Made by a program: the position numbers and the translations under genes
Source: Glandiceps talaboti
Taxonomy: Eukaryota > Hemichordata > Enteropneusta > Spengelidae
Assembly (NCBI RefSeq): GCF_964340395.1
Contig: NC_135552.1
Coordinates: forward strand, 6,746,994 to 6,806,993
Direction of reading: 5' to 3'
DNA: 60,000 nt
In this document: piece after piece, positions 27,801 through 38,132 of the stretch
How the letters are laid out: each line of letters starts with the position of its first letter
Numbering within the stretch: the first letter of the stretch is position 1
The notes under the pieces: model-generated
Databases searched by the model: none
What the model saw: only the letters and a program-made list of their open reading frames with translations
What the model was told of the DNA's origin: nothing

Positions 27801-28109
27801 GATATACGGTATTCAAATTGTTAAAATAATAGTAACTGCCACTACTCCTTGTCTAAAACACCATTGAAAGTATTAATAAATATCCATCATGTATAGCTGG
27901 TTGTTCTTTGTATTATTATGGGTTTTTTTAATGTTTGTTGTACTTTGATAAGTTCATATCTGTTATTCGGGATAATTACTTTTTTCTTCATAATAATAAA
28001 ATGTTAACAACATGTACCTTTCTCTCTCTTCACTTCGTAGATAAGAGGTGAGAGATACATGGATTGGGACGCCCCAAAGCTGGAAGCCCGTATCGGATCT
28101 TTGGTATAA
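15365..28109 (+). CDS. Thioredoxin-fold protein lacking the CGPC active site (5 exons)
   Basis: Spliced model: exons 15365-15394, 17761-17856, 23241-23312, 25809-25874 and 28041-28109. All introns are GT-AG and phase 0, giving 110 residues against about 105 for a typical thioredoxin. The start (aacc ATG g) is in good context. The product follows the thioredoxin fold: N-terminal MGEVHQVHTQ, core strand RLVVVYF (normally LVVVDF), FLKV (normally FL.VDVD), then DPTFVFF, which keeps the cis-proline loop normally seen as MPTF.FF, and a C-terminal helix ending EARIGSLV. The WCGPC motif is replaced by TRGRNQN, and the buried Asp before it is Tyr, so canonical disulfide reductase activity is not expected. 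A Cys-Gly-Cys at residues 63-65 is the only cysteine cluster. The role is unknown: perhaps a redox-inactive scaffold or chaperone. Intron 2 hosts two LINE fragments. A possible polyadenylation signal AATAAA lies at 28593. Confidence 0.8.
16624..17243. mobile_element. Possible MITE with 22 bp inverted ends in intron 1
   Basis: The 22 bases at 16624-16645 (starting 'tagtcaaaatctagtgg') recur exactly as the reverse complement at 17222-17243. The 620 bp between them include an AT-rich interior, a short palindrome at 17019-17043 and a (TA)n tract (about 17134-17222). No transposase frame is present. Exact inverted ends suggest a non-autonomous DNA element, later expanded by the TA microsatellite. 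Target-site duplication is not clear. Confidence 0.45.
17134..17222. repeat. (TA)n microsatellite
   Basis: About 44 uninterrupted TA dinucleotides. It sits between a single copy (17087-17136) and the paired arms (17248-17458) of the same foldback sequence. Confidence 0.95.
17248..17458. repeat. 103 bp-arm near-perfect inverted repeat (cruciform-capable)
   Basis: The left arm 17248-17350 and right arm 17356-17458 are reverse complements over 103 bp with one mismatch, separated by 5 bp (tatgc). The inner 50 bp of the right arm also occur at 17087-17136 on the other side of the TA tract. A second TA run follows at about 17462-17482. This is a foldback structure typical of palindromic DNA elements or of replication-template-switch events at TA tracts. 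No coding content. Confidence 0.9.
19384..20740 (+). mobile_element. 5'-truncated non-LTR retrotransposon (CR1/Jockey type), nested
   Basis: Plus-strand reverse transcriptase with frameshifts: AAGCDKISSKTLK, then SEWKTGKVSPIYKKG, NFRPISVLPILSKILERHV, a LIDLKKAFDVVNH catalytic block, NGVPQGSILGPLLF, the Y-A-D-D motif at about 20147 (MYADDSTMF), and a C-terminal NTWNTLPLEVRN tail. It ends in an A/T-rich microsatellite-like 3' tail (TAAATAAA repeats, 20700-20738), as in CR1-like LINEs. It lacks the endonuclease half, so it is 5'-truncated. A short 'aatgga' flanks both ends and may be a target duplication. It is inserted within an older LINE on the opposite strand. Confidence 0.85.
21440..21519. 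repeat. 41 bp tandem duplication
   Basis: 'tttgtccaaattagggagaa' and the following 19 bp occur twice, at 21440-21478 and 21481-21519, without differences. A small recent tandem duplication in non-coding DNA of intron 2. Confidence 0.9.
21729..21805. repeat. (TTTA)n microsatellite
   Basis: About 19 uninterrupted TTTA units within the minus-strand LINE region. The Phe-Ile-Tyr-Leu repeat frame through it is an artefact. Confidence 0.95.
22127..22157. repeat. 13 bp-stem perfect hairpin, copy 1 of a recurring motif
   Basis: CTCAGACCACTAA (22127-22139) and its exact reverse complement (22145-22157) enclose a 5-base loop. The same stem recurs at 27424-27456 with a different loop, which suggests a dispersed palindromic element or excision footprint. 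Confidence 0.8.
23510..23830. repeat. Two diverged direct repeats of about 175 bp
   Basis: 'catttttctctaagtaatgt' followed by a 'cgt(c)gt.tg.tgaa' segment, 'ggccgac', and a 'gaacaa' to 'ttgtcaaa' segment occurs twice (about 23529 and 23690) with substitutions. Non-coding, within intron 3. Confidence 0.6.
24180..25065 (+). mobile_element. Interspersed repeat element 1 with internal ATGCAAAT units (HINE/pearl-like)
   Basis: Begins 'tttaaactg..gaatgcctcc', the same end as the elements at 35142, 43342 (inverted) and 50160 (inverted). The interior is six degenerate units of roughly 95-150 bp, each containing 'atgcaaatt' (near 24351, 24499, 24643, 24766, 24908, 25004) with 'gcttgcatt' and 'agatatagcctaatta' blocks. 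The right end appears lost at a C-run (about 25067). The arrangement of a flank, core tandem units and then a microsatellite resembles pearl/HINE non-autonomous Helentron relatives; that class assignment is inference. Confidence 0.65.
27290..27640. repeat. Two diverged repeats of about 210 bp with 'accttga' blocks
   Basis: 27300-27420 and 27505-27625 share the order: 'accttgaacataaagatca' type block, 'aaggtc', 'ttagaaag', 'ataacat.ggtgtaga', '(a)gtctcttat/atctctatc..tatta'. This is one of several repeat families in the window with runs of TGACCTTGA. The hairpin at 27424-27456 lies between them. Confidence 0.6.
27424..27456. repeat. 13 bp-stem perfect hairpin, copy 2
   Basis: CTCAGACCACTAA (27424-27436), 7-base loop, exact reverse complement (27444-27456). 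The stem is identical to that at 22127, in a different neighbourhood. Confidence 0.8.
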
Positions 28110-29186
28110 GATCTGTTGAAGTCCACTGCTAAAAGACAACGAAGGCGTTTTAGTCGTCAAGCTTAGTCTGCTTTTGAAAATAATCAATTATAAAAATATT
28201 ATTCACAGAAATTTCAGTCAAATGAGAATTGTTTTAAGTAATTTGTCAATTGTAGACCTTGTCATATTAATTTCTACCTGAGGACCCTCATAGTCAACTG
28301 TAATGAACCATACTGATTTACAATACAGTGTTGTTAGAGTATGATCTTATCTCTGACCGTTGAACCTGGTAACACTTCAATGCCAAGTACATACCTATAG
28401 CAGTATATGTATATTCATCATTACGTACTGCCAAGTGACGATATAATTAGTACAGTAGATCGAATGACAACACAGACTTCTTCTTAACATCCACCTCAAA
28501 AATGACTCAGAGACGAAGTACTTCGCAGCGCTGTTCCATGAGGGACCTGACAATACAAGTCAACGAAAGAGACTCTATTCGACCCGACTTCAAATAAAGT
28601 GACCGACTATTTCTGCAGCCGTTTTGAAAACGTAGATTTTAGTAGATTTTGACAATTATTCATGCAGCCGATTTTCGAAACCTTTGGTAGGTTTTGACAC
28701 TTTTGGTTTTACAGAACTAAACAAAACAGAAAATAAATGGATGAAATATTCATTAAACTGTGCTGTATCATGACCCGAGTTGGATTCTTCATGTCTAGAT
28801 TTAATGAAGTTCAAGTCTTTTCCAAACACACAAAAAAAAAACATTCAAATATTCGTAGACTTAAAATCACCAATGCTCTGTAGACGCTTGGTTAGATTCA
28901 AAAAGAGATTGGTTTATTCACAAAACAGAGCTGGGAGAAAAGTGAAAAGAAATGTCTTCAGTTTAATGTAACAGTTGTTGAGTCCAACAGATCGGGAATT
29001 GGTTATATTCAATAATGTTATAATAACAGTACAGTTTAGAAGGTACAACACATTCATAAAACAGTTCCATCATTTCTGACTTATATTCAAGTACTGTAAT
29101 GAAAAGTTTGTTATTTAGATTCAATAAAGGCATAGATGCTTGTTTGTTTGCATAATATAAATTGTTTGTTTTCAGTTGTATTGATG

Positions 29187-29218
<32 letters not shown>

Positions 29219-29240
29219 GATAATGATGATGATGAATGAC

Positions 29241-29273
<33 letters not shown>

Positions 29274-30330
29274 TGAGTGTTATATTGATCGCCGTGTTAA
29301 AAATAGGTCGTCTTAAATGAAACTAATTCTATTTTAAGTACAAGCCCTCCAAAAAAGTGTCTGTAAAAGAAGTAGTGACTCGCTCAATATTATACGAGCG
29401 TTAAAGTAATATGGACCGTACAGTTCTACCACAATATACGGTAATTTATAAACGCGTAAAAGAGGGCGCAGTCATAGGGTGAGATCCACACATGACGTTC
29501 ACTTCTGCTATGTATCGAAGTCAGTTATAGCAGAAATTAAGTGTGACACTGAAAACACTAGTACAAATACAGATGTACAAAAGATGTGCTATGCAGAGGT
29601 AACCATATATGAAGTTCTTGAGCTGAGGAGCCGATTTTCTATGATCGGGCCAACTCATAAGTGTATACAGATATGGTAGAGTTCATCATGCATGGCATCT
29701 TCACTTTTGGAGTGACCCTGGTGTGGACTGACATGAAGACCTTGAGAGGTTCCCGCAAGATTGAACCACAACATTATAATAATTATCAATACAGATCCCT
29801 CAAAAATAAGGCAACATCAACAGCTGTGTACTGTACTGAATATTTAATTTGTGATGAATCCACATGCTCTCAGTCTAGGCCCATCTATATCTTAAAAATA
29901 GAACATAAGAACATCGTGCAGAGTTGGTTGCTCAATGATAGTCTGTATTGAACTTTGACCTTGGGTAGCAAAAAATATAAATTCACTCTTGGAAACGTTT
30001 ACTATATTATAGCCTGTTCAATGCGCTTTTGCGTTAAGTCGTTATTAGTTGTAACTCCTGCTAAGGCTAGAGAAGGTACGACAGTTAACAAACTACAAAC
30101 ACAGAAGCACAGAGTACAGGCTAACTAAATTATTATAGGCACTTGACCAATTCTCTGTAAATTCATTTAACATTACACCTAAAAAAAATAATAATGTAAT
30201 GTCTATGCTGGAATAAATAGTGCTCAATACGTATGTAAGTAGAGAGGTGTAAATAACACAGTATCAAGCAAGATACACAGGAGCCGTTACATACAGTGTT
30301 TCATGCTGTTGCGATCATCAGACGACAATG

Positions 30331-30420
<90 letters not shown>

Positions 30421-30630
30421 TTCAAAGTATACCTGCAGAGTTGTTTATCTTGATAGCATTCAAATAATCCATTTTCACAACGTCATCGTCTTTTATTACT
30501 GGGCTATGCCCCCGACCAGCATTTATAACCGGTTGATGGTTTGAAATTGACCCCACCTTCGAAGAGCATAGCCAACTTGAAAGGAACGATATGCATACAA
30601 GAAGGTAACAATCAGACAAAATATAATTTT
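28110..30630. other. Intergenic region between two convergent genes
   Basis: Follows the stop codon of the thioredoxin-like gene and precedes the 3' end of a minus-strand gene. Contains an AATAAA at 28593, a GAT trinucleotide tract (about 29184-29271) and a (TA)n tract (30332-30417). Open frames at 28780-28971, 29479-29679 and 29661-29951 show no family resemblance and I do not call them genes. Confidence 0.5.
30332..30417. repeat. (TA)n microsatellite
   Basis: About 42 uninterrupted TA units, starting just after 'gcgatcatcagacgacaatg'. Confidence 0.95.
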
Positions 30631-30637
30631 TGATTAA

Positions 30638-30643
30638 TTTATT
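30638..30643 (-). terminator. Probable polyadenylation signal, xQT-array gene copy 1
   Basis: AATAAA on the minus strand, about 85 bp beyond the stop codon of the last exon (30728). An equivalent signal follows the paralogue at 56669-56674. Confidence 0.5.
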
Positions 30644-30727
30644 TTATTAAACTTCAAAGTAGTCTTTTCATTATATAATTTGATTTTTAAATATTTGTTT
30701 TTACTTTTCATAAATAATTCCATCTTG

Positions 30728-32477
30728 CTATTGGCTACATTCTCCGTCGTTTTCAGGGAGTAGACGAGTAGAGTCTTCATCTGGCCGAACATCACCAAGC
30801 AGTCGTGGTTGGCAACGAATTCGCTTCACGCATTTTGTTTTGAAAGATTGGAAACGTCGAGTTGATTTGGACGCCATTATAATCTTTCCTTTCTTGTTAA
30901 TCGCCAATGATGACAAATATACATCGGTTTTATCCATTTTATTTTCTATGTCTTGGAATGCCTTTGCAAGTGTTTTGAAATATTGAATTCCCTCGTCAAC
31001 AATATCTTTAGTTGTTACAGTAATTGTATCTCCAGACGCCATTCTGTAGTCCTGTAAAATATGAAAGTTGTGTGTACGTCAGATATTATGATTCATTATA
31101 CAATATTGAATCAGAAACTACTTTGTGACGTAATCATAAACAGCGCCATCTATCATCATAATCTGAATGCACAAGACTTACAGTTTGCAGTCCAAAACTG
31201 TCAGTTTATCAAATTATGTTGTGTGTATTGGTTAAAATTGTAATACTCATCAGAAACTACTGTTGTTATGGTTTCCAAGAAAATAATCTCATTGATAGTT
31301 TTAGTAATAACATGTCACATCCACTGTTCATTTCGAAATCCCAACTTTTGTCAAAATACTGTTAGCATCCATTTGCTGAAATCATTTGCATCATATTGAT
31401 AAACTTACCGTCTGATCAATATCATCCATTTTTACAGCATAATCCTGAAGTAAGTCATCAGTGGCATGATTCGAAGTATTGTCATATTGTAATTTTGGTA
31501 ATTCAGTTGCTCCGTCGATAGGGGTGGCTTCATCTCCACCATTAACATCTTGGATGAGACTAGTACAGTCTTTATCTGCTCGACGCACGATGTAATTTTT
31601 CTTCAAACCTTTGAAGCTTTTTATAACTGACTTCGAAGAAACTATTTTCTGTCCCATCCTGTGAGGCTTCACTCGTGACAAGTAGACATCACTTTTATCC
31701 ATTTTGGTTTCTAGGTTTCTGATTGCCTTCCCGATTTCTTTGAAGAACATAATGCATTCTTTAACAATATCCTTGGGTGTACGTCTAGCTGTAGACGACA
31801 TGTTCAACTCGGTGGTATCCTGCAAAAATATGAAAGGTGTTCAAGTATATATTACGTAACTGTCAGAGATGATATTTCTTTGGTTTAATTTTCTTTGTTT
31901 CCTTCACAATAGTCTCTTTGACTTTTGCCACAAGTAGACATAAAGTGCTTGACAATAACTCGACCATGATCAAGTGACTTTGTTAGGAGTGGTAGGGTTT
32001 GTGATGCGATGGTCTTTGTACTGACTACGTTAGTCTGCACACACGAATCATTCCTTCCAACTATGTCTGTTTCTGTCTGTACACCAACGGCGTTAGTGTT
32101 GTGTACGATAGGCGCCTGTTTTTGTGTGCGGTTTCTTTTGACGGTAAAAGACTTTAACAACTGCTGGTGAAGTTGTTGGTCTTCGGTCGCACTGTTAAAT
32201 GAAAGTAAAAACAAATATTGTATTGTATTGTATTGTATTGTATTGTATCATATCGTATTGTAACTTGAATAAGACGAAGTAAAAATGTTCACAGCATCAA
32301 GTTTTTAAAAAAACGAGAGATTCTGGAAAAGTGACTTAGAATGATATTATCTGTCCAAATGAAAAGCTAAATTCCTTACTTGTCATAATCCGCGATCACC
32401 GTAGATGGCGTCCTCGTCTTCCTTACAATAAACATGACTACGATACTGAGGGTGACAATACTGAGAATAACAATCAT
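30728..32477 (-). CDS. Membrane protein with xQT motifs and DVYLS repeats, truncated copy 1
   Basis: Paralogue of 56719-58950, direct orientation, 26 kb away. Exon 1 (32477-32380) encodes an N-terminal hydrophobic helix (MIVILSIVTLSIVVMFIV then RK). Exon 2 starts at 32191 and encodes QQLHQQLLKSF followed by three xQT motifs (VGVQT, CVQT, ASQT). Exons 3 (31819-31409) and 4 (31051-30728) are open and each carry KDIV..GI..F(K).. and DK(S/T)DVYLS. Exon 2 lacks the 3' half and splice donor present in the paralogue: after 'LTKSL' it runs into former intron sequence and stops at 31885. As spliced to that stop it would give about 134 residues, TM plus three motifs, without the DVYLS domains. Skipping exon 2 would be out of frame. 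It is probably a truncated or dying copy, unless an unseen donor is used. Confidence 0.55.
32215..32262. repeat. (TATTG)n microsatellite in intron 1 of copy 1
   Basis: About seven TATTG units, then degenerate ones. It lies directly upstream of exon 2 of the minus-strand gene. The paralogue has an unrelated ATCAC-type pentamer elsewhere. Confidence 0.9.
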
Positions 32478-32599
32478 TAATTGATGGGTTGAAGTTAGCA
32501 CAAGTTTATTCAATACGACAGTATTCTTCTCGCCACAACAAACGGCGTAACTACGGCGTGTTCTATAGATTTTGCACCCTTAGCGTGTTCCAGACATAG

Positions 32600-32660
32600 A
32601 ATATCTGTCGCCATTGGTCAAATTATATCATGTGATATAATCAGCAGTGCTCATTGGCGG
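32600..32660 (-). promoter_or_regulatory. Two CCAAT boxes upstream of the xQT gene copy 1
   Basis: ATTGG on the plus strand (CCAAT on the coding strand) at 32613-32617 and 32653-32657, about 140 and 180 bp upstream of the ATG at 32477. Both boxes and their spacing (40 bp) are conserved upstream of copy 2 (59103-59107 and 59143-59147), in otherwise diverged sequence. They are likely proximal promoter elements. Confidence 0.6.
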
Positions 32661-33029
32661 AAAGTTTGAACGCTTGATGAATAATATTATCGAAGCTTGT
32701 CGCTTACGTCGCACAGTCCAATATGCCCTACATACGGGTCCTAGCTGTAGCCTTAGAGTTGTAGCTTGGATACTGTCAGTATAATTACTCCACGGTTGTC
32801 GTAAAAGTTTCAAAACTTAATAATATTGGTAGAAAGTGTAACATATTATTCATTTTTAGGAAAGAGACCATAAAAAAGAACAAAACGGAAAGAATGAAAC
32901 TAGGTAAATATCCTATAACTAATTACCAATAGTTTACACATACCCCAGTGGGCCCAGAATTGAATTTGAAAGATGGTGTATGTATACGTATCGCGCGCGA
33001 TCGACATATTTATGATAGAGCGCCCCCTA

Positions 33030-35140
33030 GTGTTCATTCTAACGACTGTCAAAGGTCAAAGGTTGTGGACTTATGAACGGACGTTGTATCCACATAATCC
33101 AGTAAAGTATAGTAGTGTAGATCTACAGAATATCACTGTCAAGGTAAGGAAAATATTGCTGACTTGTGAGTTCTGTGTTGCAATTGATAAGAAGAAATTA
33201 CATTTCAGTGTATTCTATTAGCTAGCATGAATTTTAGAAGTGTCTTTTTAATTTAGAAAATGCAATATGATTAGATTTAGTGTTACATTTTTTTTATTTT
33301 TTTTTAATTAGGCAGTGCTCGGATTGAATTGAAATACGACTTAATTTTAACTTTAGAGTGTGCCATACTTAGTTTTCTTATAAATTCACGTCAAACTGTG
33401 GACCACTGGCACTACAATGGATGTTAACATGCAGTATATAAAAAGACTTTTCATGTTACCACTAAACTTAGATCCCAGAATCGAATCTCAAACATTCACA
33501 TTATGACCTTTATCCTACCAGGTGCCCAATTATACAGCTATATTGACTAAGGCACATTCATGGTTCAAATCTTGAATGAGTGTGTTAGCCATTCAGAAAC
33601 AAACAGTAGGAGCAAGGCTTGAACCTTCACTTCACAGATTCAAGGCTGGACTCTAACCATTACTTGACTGCATGTGAATATCAATTCTGAAAATTCTTGA
33701 AGACTTTGGTATATTTCTAGAGTCACATTCTCAAAGAATATAAAAATAAAGATTTTCAGATAGCATATATGTATGTATTTGTGATTGGTATGTCATACAT
33801 TGTACACATTATCAAAGTATAGGTTTAAAAAAACCAAGTTGTATGGCAAACTATAGAATTTAACTTGAACAGAATGAATACTGTAGTACATGTAGTGTGT
33901 ATACATACCATAATACTGTGACAGTACCTTATGATGTGGGAGTGCAAGTGTGATGTGGTATACCTGGGCTATTTGCACCAGTGCTTGCAGTCTTCTCTGC
34001 AGGCATACTTTCATCAGCGTAGCGAGTGAAGGTGCAGCAGAAAACACTGCACACATGAATACAAATACCCCTCACACAGGAACTCATGCAAAACGGGTTT
34101 CTGTTCTTATTACATATGTTTATCTAAAACAGCAAATTTTCTAAAAAATTATACTGTGTGATCCCACACTTTCATATCTATACAAGTATGCTTTCATTTA
34201 CATATTATTTGCATGGAGGTATGCAATAATGTTTTGGGAATTGCACTGCAGTGAAAATACCACTTGTGTACTTGCACAAATTTTCATGTAATCACCGGTA
34301 CATATGTAATAAATGTAAGTATAGATTGTACATAGTAAGATTTTGAATGTCCTGATTAAAGTACTACATGTACAGTATTTAGTCTACATTCATGATTTAA
34401 AGAGACATGGTTGAATTCCAAGTTCTGACATTAAAGGGGCACAGGCTGTGTTTTGGGTTTCAGAGCATAATTTTTGCTGCATATTTAAGTACAGGTGTCA
34501 CTCGCTGTACTCTTTATCAATATTATCTCTCACAATTGGCTGATCGGTAGGCTCCAGATTAGGTATTAGGATAACTACAGATAATCCCATGGTCCATTTC
34601 ATTTGAGCATGCTCAGTCTGGATTGCAAGTTCCCTATTGAATGAACCCAAAGCTGGGTTTAATAACTTATACATTGATCCAATGATGTAATTTATTAATA
34701 TATATACCCAGTGTCCGTGCTAACATTCACAAAATTCGCAAATGCGAACTCAATTTCAATTTGACGAAAATATTTTATGCTTTGTTCGCCATAGTGGCAA
34801 ACAGAAATTCTCGCTCAATCTTGACGGCAAAATGATCGTTCACAACATATACTTTAATTCTGGCATTCGCCATCATGAGGGGTTTTAGCAGAGCGCGAGG
34901 CACCCTGATATCGACGGCCAGCGCCGTTTGGACACTAAACAAAATTTTGGCTAATCAGTTTTCAATTTGGCTAATTGAAATTGGGTAGCAGTAGCCATAA
35001 TGGCTAATGGTTTTCAATACCTACCGCTAATACAGATACCCCTGTATATACATGTACATGTATAAAGAATGTTTACAAAATCCCTACTATGCAATCATGT
35101 GTTCTAACAATGTCAGAAGATAATTGTAATGTTACACCAG
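33030..35140. other. Intergenic region, no firm gene
   Basis: Non-coding sequence upstream of the xQT gene. A frame at 32973-33221 followed by 'gtcaag gtaagg' at 33143 could be a first exon on the plus strand, but no partner exon could be linked. 34700-35000 contains a block with repeated 'aaattcgcaaatgcgaa' and 'ttggctaat' phrases that may be part of another interspersed repeat. Confidence 0.4.
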
Positions 35141-35141
35141 A

Positions 35142-36318
35142 TTTAAACTGAATGCCTTCCGTACGGGCAAAGTTTTGAAGTTGTCGTTCCTACTGACAAT
35201 TGTTGGAATACAACAGAACATATGAAACAAGTTATTTTTTCTCATTGATTGCTATTTGCCCATTGCTGTTAGTGATCTCCTGCCAACCACAACATGTAAT
35301 GTGAAGCTTTATAGAATGTTGTAGCATAGCACTCACCATAGAAAGAGTTTTAAAGGCCAAACAAATGTTTCTCTTCAACGCCCATCACTTAAGTACCCCC
35401 TTCCCTGTTAATTTTTTCTTCAGTAAGCCAATTCAGTCTGCAGAGGAAAGGGAAACCACAAAAGTAACTCTCCCTACATTAATTGCCACCAGTGAAGACA
35501 ACTGCAAAACTAATCATGAACTAGCCTTTGACATCTACCCCACATACACACTTGCTGTAAAGTACTAAATAAAAAGAACAGTAACTGCAATGATAAGTAG
35601 ATTGATCAACATTTGTTGAGAACGTAAAAAAATAATAGCATCGTCGCACCTCTTTAGATAACATTTCCTGACGAGAAACTATTTTTTCCTTTATAGTGGC
35701 CTACCAAATTATGCCAATAACTTATTAAAACTAAAATCTACATCAATAATATTTTCAGGACAAGTGCGCTTTGGTATCGCAAATGTATGTATCAAATTAT
35801 ATTGAATTTGATGCGTGCATTCTTGAGATATAGCCTAATTACCAAAAAACATTAATTATATTAATTGCTCGTTAATATTCATGGGATGTTTACCGAAACC
35901 TAATCAGTTCTTGTCACTACCCTACAAAACATGTGCAATAAATTTCGTTTGAATTGAGCCAGTCGTTTTTTAGAAAATGGTGATAAAGTTGCACCACTTT
36001 AGACAACATTTCCTGGCCAGAAACTATTTTTTTCTTTTTTTGAGGGCCTACCAAAAATTTGCCAATAACTTATTAAAACTAAAAGCTACATTAGTAATAT
36101 TTTCAGGACAGGTGCAGTTTGGTATCGCAAATGTATGTACCAAGTTAGAATGACATATAGCCCAATTACTGAAAAACAGTAATTATGTAAATTGCTCATT
36201 AATATTCATGGGATGTTTACCAAAACCTAATCAGTTCTTGCCATTACCCTATGGAACATGTGTACACAATTTTGTTTGAATTGAGCCAGCCGTTTTGGAG
36301 AAAACGATGACACAGACA

Positions 36319-36354
<36 letters not shown>

Positions 36355-36428
36355 GAAAGACACACACACACACACACAGACACACACTCAGCCTTTCACT
36401 CACTATATACATCTCTTCCTTACGGAAG
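35142..36428 (+). mobile_element. Interspersed repeat element 2 (HINE/pearl-like) with CA microsatellite
   Basis: Left end 'tttaaactgaatgccttccg' (35142) and right end 'cttacggaag' (about 36419) form short inverted ends. Two long degenerate internal repeats share 'aaacctaatcagttcttg', 'ggtatcgcaaatgtatgta' and 'gccagaaactattttt'. A (CA)n/CAGA microsatellite (36308-36391) adjoins the right end. The sequence 'ttgaattgagcc' to 'ttttggagaaaa' near the microsatellite is the reverse complement of the start of the elements at 42551 and 49353, so all four belong to one family. It includes a frame at 35365-35568 (see separate entry). Confidence 0.65.
35423..35568 (+). CDS. Doubtful terminal exon
   Basis: An open stretch encoding about 48 residues (KPIQSAEERETTKVTLPTL and on to LAVKY) is preceded by a strong polypyrimidine tract and AG ('ttaattttttcttcag') and followed at the stop by AATAAA. 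No upstream exon, start codon or family was found, and it lies inside a repeat element, so it may be chance. Confidence 0.2.
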
Positions 36429-36879
36429 AAAAAAGGCGTGCATTGACATTAATATGATGGTACATTTATTCAAAGTGTAGGAGTTAAAATAGAAACCTTA
36501 TAAACTCAGCTTGTGCCATTTTTATGGTCAATCTTAAATTGCAGAATTACTGAGATACAATAGAGTAGTTTGATGCTACAAAAAATGTATGTTTGTTTAG
36601 ATTAGTCTGACCTGTAAATTGTGTGCAGTCTACTTTCTATATCCACTATCAATTTTAAACTATACCAACATCATGGAATAGGGTATTAAATGTACTGATA
36701 GTTAGATATTTATCTACAGTGATGTATGAAAAATAGGAAAGGTGATTTTAAATAATTTGACTTGTATTATGAACACTACAGAACCAATTATTATATGTAG
36801 ACATATGTTGTCCATCATTTACATGTAGAGCAACCAGGGTATAAACCCCATATATTGTGTAAGAATGCATTCTTGTGTG

Positions 36880-37690
36880 TGTGGTAAAACTTTACTTATT
36901 AGCCCCAACAGGTGATATGCTAGAGAGTACTATCAAGGGATGCCAGATGGGGCTATCAAGTGACATTGGGTTCCATCCATGTTTGTGTGTGTCTGTCTGT
37001 TCATGCACCCTCATTTCTCTGACAAGCATTAGCTGATTTCAAGCAAACTTGGTGCAAAGGTAACATACTATTTGAGAGACATGCACATCCCTTATTTATA
37101 ACCATGACCTTTTAGGGGCAAAATTGTAGCCATATTTGTGGTGAAAAAAACACCAGATTTTGTCTCATATCTCCAAAGGTTTGAAACATGAGGACACCAG
37201 TCAAGTGTCCACCTCTGCATTATGATTGTTGAAATTTCTAATGAGGAATTATGCTTTGACCTTGAGTAACATTTTAAATGTCAAATAACCAAAACTTTTC
37301 TTCGTATCATTCATGCAACTCAAAAAGTTAGACTGAATTCAATGTCCACATGCACATTTTCTAAAGTAAGCTATATTTTATACCTTAAGTTAACCTTTAC
37401 TACTATTGTTAAATAACTTATGGAGTTTTGTATCTAGAGACACCGTTCAAGTACCTGCACCTATATTTATACATTAAAGCATTGACCCTGAACTTCATCT
37501 TTAAGGTCAAATACTAAATTGCTGAATAACTTTGGAAATTTTATACAGAGACTCAATTCCATCTGTGTACACCTACATGTACATTTTCAGAAGCACGCTT
37601 TCTATTCAGACAATGACTCTTGACCTTGACCTTCATTTTCAAGGTCGAATCTAAACTTGTACAAGAAATTTGCCATATATAACAACCAGT
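36880..37690. repeat. Interspersed repeat with degenerate 120-150 bp units and 'ttgaccttga' blocks
   Basis: Starts after 'attagccccaacaggtgata' and a TGTCTGTCTG microsatellite stub. It contains 'cctcatttctctgacaagca' and 'gcaaaggtaacatactattt', also found at 41448-41515 in modified form. Successive units carry 'gaccttgac' and 'caaggtca' blocks. No coding content. Confidence 0.6.
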
Positions 37691-37794
37691 TGGGACTACA
37701 TTGTGTGTCTTCTATGAAGGCTTGATTTTTTTTTATGAAACTTAAAGTGTCATTTTAGTACCATTTATAATCATGTGTCAAGGTTTTGTACCAA

Positions 37795-37930
37795 ATGCTT
37801 GGTCTTTAGACATATCCATGTGATCCCGAAGTCCTTGTTTAACATCTATTAGCATGGCTGGCATTGCATACAACTGACGGAATGTTGCTGCTGTGTACGA
37901 CTGCATAGGGTTCAAATTTAAAACTGAGAT
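37795..37930 (-). pseudogene. Broken 3' fragment of a glycine N-acyltransferase-like paralogue
   Basis: Minus strand reads FEPYAVVHSSNIPSVVCNAS and then a stop, matching the C-terminal segment VEPYAVVSINNIQSAVRNAI of the neighbouring gene. The DNA similarity continues past the stop into its 3' flank ('catttggt..aaaaccttg'). Only the last exon region is present. Confidence 0.7.
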
Positions 37931-38132
37931 ATGTCTAAGATAATGTTAGCATACTTGCAAGGATAATGAACTATTAAAAGATCAATTTGGAACTTATTTA
38001 ACTGGTATAATCCCCATATAAATGCATCCCCATATAAATGCATTCTTACGTGTGGTAAAACTTTTGTTCATTTGTCTGGTGTAGCTGAGTGTAGCTTAAG
38101 CTTAGTACCAGTTGTGATCATACACCAAGGTT

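Noticed and set aside
29479-29951. Two overlapping frames of 66 and 96 codons
   Set aside because: No homology, no splice partners and no promoter context that I can see.
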